NCBI RefSeq assembly: GCF_003201595.1
Contig: NZ_QJJS01000009.1
Location: forward strand, 22,339 to 86,338
DNA length: 64,000 nt
Reading direction: 5' to 3'
Origin: Sphaerotilus hippei
GTDB taxonomy: Bacteria; Pseudomonadota; Gammaproteobacteria; Burkholderiales; Burkholderiaceae_C
The position numbers were made by a program, and so were the translations under genes. Below the pieces are notes generated by a model that saw nothing but the letters and a program-made list of their open reading frames with translations, was not told where the DNA came from and did not search any database. This document shows, one piece after another, positions 58,516-64,000 of this stretch; within the stretch, counting starts at the first letter, position 1, and each line of letters opens with the position of its first letter.

Positions 58516-59682
58516 ATGACCCGACCTGCCACGGCCCCGATGACACGACTCTCCGAGCCCGTGCCCGGCAGCACGCCCACGGGGCCCCGGCCGCTGCTGA
58601 CCGCCGTCCTCGTGGCGGCCCTGTGCGGTGCCGGGGCGTGGCTGTCCACGCTGGGCGGGGCATGGCAGATCGCCGCCCCCCTGCTGACGTCGTTGCTGGC
58701 CGCAGGCGTGGTGCTGCGCCACGCCGGCGGCGATCGCCGCCCGGCCGGCACCGACGACACGATGAACGGCAGCCAGCTGCTGGTGCGCCAGGTGATTCCG
58801 GTCTGGCAGCGCCACATCCAGGCCTCGCGCAAGCAGGCCGAGGATGGCGTGGCCGCGCTGCTCGGCTCCTTCTCCAGCCTCAGCGACGGTCTCTCGCAGG
58901 CGGCGCGCAACGCCGAAGGCGCGCGGGGCAGCCTGGGCGCCGGCGTGACCGACGAGCTGCTCAAGCGCCATGAACAGGCCATCGGCGCGCTGCTGGGGCC
59001 GATGCGCGAGGCCGAGGCACAGCGCCAGCGCATGTATGAGCAGCTGGTCGCCTTCACCGACGACCTGGCCGAGCTGGTGCAGCACGCCAAGGAAGTGCGC
59101 CAACTCGCCAGCCACACCAAGCTCGTCGCGTTCAACGCGTCGATCGAGGCCCACCGCGCCGGCCGGCAGGACCACGGCTTCCAGGCCGTGGCCAAGGAAG
59201 TGCAGACGCTGGCGACCCGCTCGGACGCGGCCGGCCAGCGCATCGGCTCGGGCGTGTCGCGGCTCAACGACCGCATCGCCGGCCTCAAGCGCGAAGCCGC
59301 GCTGCAGTCGGGCAGCGACGAGGAGCTGAGGCTGTCGGCGCGCCAGCAGGCCCGGCTGGTGATCGGCCTGCTGCTCGACGACCTGGCGGAATCGCTGCAG
59401 TCCTCGCGCGAACTGCGCGACCTGAGCGTGCGACTGAGCGGCGACATGGACCAGGTGTTCATGGGCTTCCAGTACCAGGACCGCTTCAACCAGATGATGG
59501 ACATCATCGAGCGCGACATGCAGCGTCTGACGGAGTGGGCCATCAGCAATGGCCAGGCCAGTCAGGCCGACGCGGCGCGCTGGCTCGACGACCTCGAGCG
59601 CACCTACACGATGGAGGAGCAGCGCTCCCACCATCACGGCACGGTCGACATCCAGCGCAATACCGGCGTGGAATTTTTCTGA
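58516..59682 (+). CDS. MCP-like signalling protein of the chemotaxis operon
   Basis: The 388-residue protein has two hydrophobic segments at about residues 27-66 and then a long helical region with a shortened MCP signalling motif (HTKLVAFNASIEAHRAG near residue 203, then FQAVAKEVQTLATRS). It has no periplasmic sensor of normal size and no HAMP, so it is a short, membrane-tethered receptor-like protein. It is the first gene before cheY, with 11 bases between them. It may scaffold or tune CheA. Confidence 0.85.
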   Translation: MTRPATAPMTRLSEPVPGSTPTGPRPLLTAVLVAALCGAGAWLSTLGGAWQIAAPLLTSLLAAGVVLRHAGGDRRPAGTDDTMNGSQLLVRQVIPVWQRHIQASRKQAEDGVAALLGSFSSLSDGLSQAARNAEGARGSLGAGVTDELLKRHEQAIGALLGPMREAEAQRQRMYEQLVAFTDDLAELVQHAKEVRQLASHTKLVAFNASIEAHRAGRQDHGFQAVAKEVQTLATRSDAAGQRIGSGVSRLNDRIAGLKREAALQSGSDEELRLSARQQARLVIGLLLDDLAESLQSSRELRDLSVRLSGDMDQVFMGFQYQDRFNQMMDIIERDMQRLTEWAISNGQASQADAARWLDDLERTYTMEEQRSHHHGTVDIQRNTGVEFF

Positions 59683-59693
59683 AGGGACAGGCA

Positions 59694-60056
59694 ATGAGCA
59701 AGACCATCATGGTCATCGACGATTCGAGCAGCTTCCGCACCGTGGTCAAGCTGGCACTGCAGAAGGCCGGCTACACCGTGGTCGAGGCGATGGACGGCCA
59801 GGACGCCGCCGAGAAGCTCGGCGGCAACCGCCCCCACCTGATCGTGTGCGACGTCAACATGCCGCGCATGGACGGCCTGACCTTCGCTCGCCACGTCAAG
59901 GCCGGGCCGCACAAGTTCACTCCCATCATCATGCTGACCACCGAGTCCCAGGAGGCCAAGAAGGCCGAGGGCAAGGCGGCCGGCGTGCGGGCCTGGATCA
60001 CCAAGCCCTTCCAGCCTTCGCAGCTGGTCGACGCGGTCTCCCGCCTCTGCCCCTGA
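59694..60056 (+). CDS. cheY: CheY-type single-domain response regulator
   Basis: The 120-residue receiver protein has Asp9-Asp10, phospho-acceptor Asp53 in CDVNMPRMDG, Thr86-region switch LTTES and Lys in ITKPFQP. It receives phosphate from the CheA encoded two genes later and would act on the flagellar motor or a similar output. GAAGGGACAGG lies before the ATG. A paralogue used in another pathway is possible. Confidence 0.9.
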   Translation: MSKTIMVIDDSSSFRTVVKLALQKAGYTVVEAMDGQDAAEKLGGNRPHLIVCDVNMPRMDGLTFARHVKAGPHKFTPIIMLTTESQEAKKAEGKAAGVRAWITKPFQPSQLVDAVSRLCP

Positions 60057-60107
60057 TCGGCGTACCCGCGCAGGACCCGCGTCCTGCGCCCTGCCCTGGA
60101 GTCCGAG

Positions 60108-60404
60108 ATGAATCCTTCCGAAGCCGGCACGAATGCCTGCCTGCACCTGGACGCCGAAGTGACGATCCGCCAGGCCGCCGAACTGCACCCGCGCCTGCGC
60201 GCGGCGATCGAGGCCGGGCTGGGCTGCATCGACCTGTCGGCCGTGGTCGAGTTCGACACGGCCGGCCTGCAGTTGCTGGCCGCGAGCTGCCGTTCCGCCC
60301 GTGACCAGGGACGCCGCCTGCAGCTGCAGGCCCCGTCGGAGGTGGTCCGTGGCGTCTGCGCCACCTACGGCCTGAGCGACTGGCTGGCCGATGCGGCCGT
60401 CTGA
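60108..60404 (+). CDS. STAS-domain protein in chemotaxis operon
   Basis: The 98-residue single-domain protein has the anti-sigma-factor-antagonist fold (SpoIIAA-like). Its loop reads EFDTAGLQLL, with Thr51 in the place of the phosphorylated Ser of DSSG. It lies 51 bases after cheY and nine before cheA. Such STAS proteins occur in some chemosensory operons, where their partner is unclear. No anti-sigma kinase or phosphatase is next to it. Confidence 0.85.
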   Translation: MNPSEAGTNACLHLDAEVTIRQAAELHPRLRAAIEAGLGCIDLSAVVEFDTAGLQLLAASCRSARDQGRRLQLQAPSEVVRGVCATYGLSDWLADAAV

Positions 60405-60413
60405 GGAGAAGAG

Positions 60414-62564
60414 ATGAATTCGGACGACGAGATCCTCGCCATCGCGCGGGCGGGCTTCCTGGACGAGGCTCGCGACATGCTGAGCCAGTTCGAGGAATCG
60501 CTGCTGACGATGGAGGAAGACCCCCAGGACCAGGAAGCGATCAACTGCGCCTTCCGCGCCGCGCACACCATCAAGGGCACGGCCGGACTGTTCGGCTTCG
60601 ACGCCGTGGTCAGCTTCACCCACGAGGTCGAGAGCGCGCTGGACGACCTGCGCGAGGGTGCGCTGCAGATCGACGGATCCTTCATGGGCCTGCTGCTGCA
60701 GGGCCGTGACCAGATGGAGCGGCTGCTCGCCGAGATCGGCCAGCCCGACCCCGATCCGGAGGTCGCGACGCTGAGCCTGGACATCGGCGCGAGCCTGAGG
60801 TCGCTGCCCCGCCGCGGCGCCGCGGCGGCCCGTCCGGACGCGGACACCCCGCGCGGCGCGGCGGCCGAGGCCGATGCCGCGGCGCCCGGTGGCACCTGGC
60901 ACATCTCGCTGCGCCTGGGCGAGGACGCGCTGCGCAACGCGCTCGATCCGCTGTCCTTCGTGCGTTACCTCGACCGCCTGGGCACCGTCAGCGGCGTGCG
61001 CACGCTGCTCGAGCGTGTGCCGTCCCTCGAGCAGCTCGACCCCGAAGGCAGCTACATCGGCTTCGAGATCCGGCTCGACAGCACCGCCAGCCGCGACGAC
61101 ATCGAGCAGGTGTTCTGGTTCCTGCAGGAAGACAGCGACCTGGTCGTGCTCGCCCCGGACGCGTCGCCGGCCGACCACGAGGCCCTGCTCCACCGGCGGG
61201 CCACCACCGAGGCAGAACGTGAGGCGCTGCTCGCGCACTGGCAGGTGCTGGCCGGCCCGCAGCAGGCCCCTTTCATCGAGCGCCGCAACGCCGAGGAGCG
61301 CGATCGCCGCATCGAGGAGCCCGAACGCCGCAAGGGACCGCGCGAACGGCGCGGCAGCGACGAGACCCGTTTCATCCGCGTGCGCGCCGACAAGCTCGAC
61401 CACCTGATCGACCTGATCGGCGAGCTGGTGATCGCCAGCTCCGGCGCGCAGCTGGTCGCGCAGCAGGAGCAGTCGCCCCGTTTCAGCGAGGCCGCGCTGC
61501 GCATCCACGACCTGGTGCAGGAAGCCCGCGACGGTGCACTGGGCCTGCGCATGGTGCCCATCGGCGAGACCTTCTCTCGCTTCCAGCGGGTGGTTCGCGA
61601 CGTGAGCCAGCAGCTCGACAAGGACGTCGACCTGCAGATCACCGGTGGCGACACCGAACTCGACAAGTCGATGGTCGAGACCATCGCCGACCCGCTGATG
61701 CACCTGGTGCGCAACAGCATGGACCACGGCCTGGAGCCGCGCGAGGAGCGCCTGGCCGCGGGCAAGTCCGAACAGGGCCGGCTGGCGCTGCACGCCTACC
61801 ACGAGTCGGGCTCGATCATCATCGAGGTCAGCGACGACGGGCGCGGCCTGGACCGGGATCGCATCCTGGCCAAGGCCGTCGAGCGCCAGCTGGTGCCCGA
61901 GGGGCAGGAGCTGAGCGACGAGGAGGTCTACCTGCTGATCTTCCAGCCGGGCTTCTCGACCGCGGCCCAGGTGACCAACCTGTCGGGACGCGGCGTCGGC
62001 ATGGACGTGGTCAAGCGCAACGTCGAATCGATGCGCGGCCAGATCAAGGTCGCCAGCCAGCCCGGTCGTGGCGCGACGATGCAGATCCGCCTGCCGTTGA
62101 CGCTGGCGATCATCGACGGCTTCCTCACCAGCGTGGGCGGCGTGAGCTACGTGCTGCCGCTGGAGATCGTCGCCGAGTGCATCGAGATGCCGCAGGAATG
62201 TGCCCGCAGCACCCCGGCGGTCACCGGCTGCTTCGATCTGCGCGGCGAGGTCGTGCCCTACATCGACCTGCGCCTGTGCTTCGGCCACGCCGGCCCCCGT
62301 CCGGCGCGCCAGAGCCTGATCATCGTGCGCACCGCGACGACGCGGCTGGGCCTGCTGGTCGACCGGCTGCACGGTGAATACCAGACCGTCATCAAGCCGC
62401 TGGGCGACATCTTCCGCCAGCTCGAGGGCATCGCCGGCTCGACCATCCTGGGCAGCGGCGAGGTCGCGCTGATCCTCGATGTGGCCGCGCTGGAAAAGCG
62501 CCAGTCCCGGGCCCGGATGTCCGCGCCCGCCCTTCCCCATTCATCTTCCAGCCCTGTCCACTAA
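60414..62564 (+). CDS. cheA: Chemotaxis histidine kinase CheA
   Basis: The 716-residue kinase has an Hpt (P1) domain with His51 in AAHTIKGTAGLFGFD, a middle region (about 150-310) that may be P2, a dimerisation domain (about 325-385; VRADKLDHLIDLIGELVI), an ATPase domain (MVETIADPLMHLVRNSMDHG, ISGRGVGMDVV-like G-box) and a CheW-like C-terminus (GCFDLRGEVVPYIDLRLCFG). GAGGAGA sits three to five bases before the ATG. CheW, CheR and CheB are not in the window but may follow to the right. Confidence 0.94.
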   Translation: MNSDDEILAIARAGFLDEARDMLSQFEESLLTMEEDPQDQEAINCAFRAAHTIKGTAGLFGFDAVVSFTHEVESALDDLREGALQIDGSFMGLLLQGRDQMERLLAEIGQPDPDPEVATLSLDIGASLRSLPRRGAAAARPDADTPRGAAAEADAAAPGGTWHISLRLGEDALRNALDPLSFVRYLDRLGTVSGVRTLLERVPSLEQLDPEGSYIGFEIRLDSTASRDDIEQVFWFLQEDSDLVVLAPDASPADHEALLHRRATTEAEREALLAHWQVLAGPQQAPFIERRNAEERDRRIEEPERRKGPRERRGSDETRFIRVRADKLDHLIDLIGELVIASSGAQLVAQQEQSPRFSEAALRIHDLVQEARDGALGLRMVPIGETFSRFQRVVRDVSQQLDKDVDLQITGGDTELDKSMVETIADPLMHLVRNSMDHGLEPREERLAAGKSEQGRLALHAYHESGSIIIEVSDDGRGLDRDRILAKAVERQLVPEGQELSDEEVYLLIFQPGFSTAAQVTNLSGRGVGMDVVKRNVESMRGQIKVASQPGRGATMQIRLPLTLAIIDGFLTSVGGVSYVLPLEIVAECIEMPQECARSTPAVTGCFDLRGEVVPYIDLRLCFGHAGPRPARQSLIIVRTATTRLGLLVDRLHGEYQTVIKPLGDIFRQLEGIAGSTILGSGEVALILDVAALEKRQSRARMSAPALPHSSSSPVH

Positions 62565-62573
62565 GGATCCGTG

Positions 62574-64000
62574 ATGTTTCAGATCAAGACCCAGAATCAG
62601 GTCCGGCGTGAGCAGGCGCTCTTCGACCAGGACGTCCAGCAGCACCTGACCGGCGTGCTCGTGGCCGCCGCGCACGGCGACTTCAGCCGCCGCGCCGACG
62701 TGAGCGGCCTGCCCGCCTCGCTGGCCGCGAGCGGCCGGGCCGTCAACCAGCTGCTCGACCAGATGGTCATGCTGCGCAAGGACCTCGCGCACATGAACGC
62801 CGAACACGATCGCGGCGACATCGACGTGACGGTCGATGCGAGCCGCTACGGCGGCGAGCTGGCGGTCATGGCACAGCACGTCAACCAGATGGTGGGCTCG
62901 CACATCGCCGTCAAGAAGAAGGCGATGGCGGTGGTCAAGGCCTTCGGTGAAGGCGACTTCGACGCGCCGCTGGAGGCCCTGCCGGGCAAGAAGGCCTTCA
63001 TCAACGACACCATCGAGCAGGTGCGTCGCCACCTCAAGGGCCTGATCGCCGAAATGAGCCGCATGTCCTCCGAGCATGAGCGCGGCGACATCGACGTGCA
63101 GATCGACTCGCAGAAGTTCCAGGGCGACTTCCGCCTGATGGCGCAGGGCATCAACGACATGGTCGGCTCGCACATCGCGGTCAAGAAGATGGCCATGGGC
63201 GTGATCGGCGAGTTCGGCCGGGGCAACTTCGACGCCACGCTGGACACGCTGCCCGGCAAGAAGGTGTTCATCAACAACACCATCGAGCAGGTCCGCGGCA
63301 ACCTCAAGGGCCTGATCGCCGAGATGAACCACATGTCGGTCGAGCACGACCGGGGCGACATCGACGTGATGATCGACACCGAGCGTTTCGCCGGCGACTT
63401 CCGCACGATGGCGCTGGGAGTCAACGCCATGGTCAACGGCCACATCGCCGTCAAGAAGAAAGCCATGGCCTGCGTGAAGGCCTTCGGCGAAGGTGACTTC
63501 GACGCGCCGCTGGAAGCTTTTCCCGGCAAGAAGGTGTTCATCAACGAGACCATCGAGCAGGTCCGCCGCAACCTGAAGGCGCTGATCGTGGACGCCGACA
63601 TGCTGGCCGAGGCGGCGCTGGCCGGACAGCTCGACACCCGGGCGGAGGCCGGCCGCCATGCCGGGGACTTCCGCCGCATCATCGAAGGATTCAACGCGAC
63701 GCTGGACGCGATCGTCACCCCGCTCAGCGAGGTGCAGTCGGTGCTCGGCTCGATGGAGGCCGGCGACCTGACCCACGTCATCACCGGCGACTACCAGGGC
63801 AGCTTCGCCGAGCTCAAGAACGCCGTCAACAGCTCGGTGGCCAAGCTCGCCCGCACGCTCAACGACGTGACGGGTGCGGCGCAGGCGCTGACGGCCGCGG
63901 CCAGCCAGGTCTCGTCGACCTCGCAGTCGCTGTCGCAGTCCGCCTCCGAGCAGGCCGCCAGCGTCGAGGAGACCACCGCCTCGCTGCAGGAGATGGCCTC
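62574..64000 (+). CDS. Soluble MCP with three tandem 90-residue HAMP-like repeats (runs off right edge)
   Basis: Only the first 475 codons lie in the window. No membrane helix is seen. After a 70-residue lead comes an exact threefold repeat of 90 residues (71-160, 161-250, 251-340), each with EHDRGDIDV and VKAFGEGDFDAPLEALPGKK. Each unit looks like two degenerate HAMP domains. A more ordinary HAMP pair follows (about 345-430; GQLDTR and AGDLTHVITGDYQG), then the start of the MCP signalling helix (SQVSSTSQSLSQSASEQAAS) up to the edge. It is cytoplasmic and follows cheA by nine bases. Confidence 0.9.
   Translation, partial: MFQIKTQNQVRREQALFDQDVQQHLTGVLVAAAHGDFSRRADVSGLPASLAASGRAVNQLLDQMVMLRKDLAHMNAEHDRGDIDVTVDASRYGGELAVMAQHVNQMVGSHIAVKKKAMAVVKAFGEGDFDAPLEALPGKKAFINDTIEQVRRHLKGLIAEMSRMSSEHERGDIDVQIDSQKFQGDFRLMAQGINDMVGSHIAVKKMAMGVIGEFGRGNFDATLDTLPGKKVFINNTIEQVRGNLKGLIAEMNHMSVEHDRGDIDVMIDTERFAGDFRTMALGVNAMVNGHIAVKKKAMACVKAFGEGDFDAPLEAFPGKKVFINETIEQVRRNLKALIVDADMLAEAALAGQLDTRAEAGRHAGDFRRIIEGFNATLDAIVTPLSEVQSVLGSMEAGDLTHVITGDYQGSFAELKNAVNSSVAKLARTLNDVTGAAQALTAAASQVSSTSQSLSQSASEQAASVEETTASLQEMA
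62784..63593 (+). repeat. Three 270-bp in-frame tandem coding repeats
   Basis: The repeat units are 62784-63053, 63054-63323 and 63324-63593, each 270 bases and 90 codons with no gap. Units 1 and 3 are closest in protein sequence (shared VKAFGEGDFDAPLEA), while unit 2 has drifted (GEFGRGNFDATLDT). Confidence 0.85.

Overview
The window is very GC-rich, densely coding DNA with strong codon-position bias and long antisense shadow frames. The gene content suggests a free-living, motile, PHB-storing betaproteobacterium of the order Burkholderiales, perhaps near Leptothrix, Sphaerotilus or Rubrivivax. Supporting genes are an intracellular PHB depolymerase of the Ralstonia type, a tandem glycine riboswitch before gcvTHP, a CZB-domain chemoreceptor and several two-component and c-di-GMP genes. 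The placement is inference; no rRNA or tRNA gene was seen.

Left part (0-8.8 kb): a heavy-metal-type response regulator/kinase pair, a KtrB/KtrA potassium uptake pair, and an MHYT hybrid kinase overlapping an HD-GYP response regulator. Next (8.8-17.4 kb) comes a sugar-acid catabolic cluster: IlvD/Edd dehydratase, two different FAH-family enzymes, a short-chain dehydrogenase, a GlcD-like FAD oxidase and a TRAP binding protein, with a divergent LysR regulator. It looks like a non-phosphorylative aldonate pathway ending in pyruvate plus a 2-hydroxyacid.

At 17.5-19.1 kb lies the most interesting locus: a full-length photoactive yellow protein (PYP) homologue with its chromophore cysteine and active-site Tyr, Glu and Met conserved. 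Its stop overlaps the start of a histidine kinase with an unusual C-terminal PAS domain. This reads as a candidate blue-light two-component input. A GNAT-like protein, a small Cys-rich protein, a LacI/AGE-epimerase/MATE group with a perfect 19-bp operator palindrome, and a translationally coupled truncated-KdpD/KdpE/Kup potassium operon follow.

Fragments of a hydrogen-sensing [NiFe] regulatory hydrogenase locus survive between modern genes: a HoxA/HupR-like receiver start and a HoxB/HupU piece at 24.8-25.3 kb, and a 24-residue HoxC/HupV amino terminus at 34.3 kb. They are in the original order and orientation but 9 kb apart, which points to gene loss and rearrangement.

The middle (29.7-41.1 kb) carries a 5'-nucleotidase-family lipoprotein, DsbD, a DUF2242 lipoprotein, a FecR/LysM protein paired with a CHASE2-PAS-GGDEF-EAL enzyme, and glutamate-cysteine ligase. 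The right part holds the riboswitch and gcvTHP, a DHH phosphoesterase, an ECF sigma/anti-sigma/lipoprotein operon, threonine aldolase, VOC protein, esterase, GST and PHB depolymerase. The final 10 kb is a chemotaxis region: two paralogous divergent chemoreceptors, then MCP-like protein, CheY, STAS, CheA and a soluble MCP with three exact 90-residue repeats that runs off the right edge.
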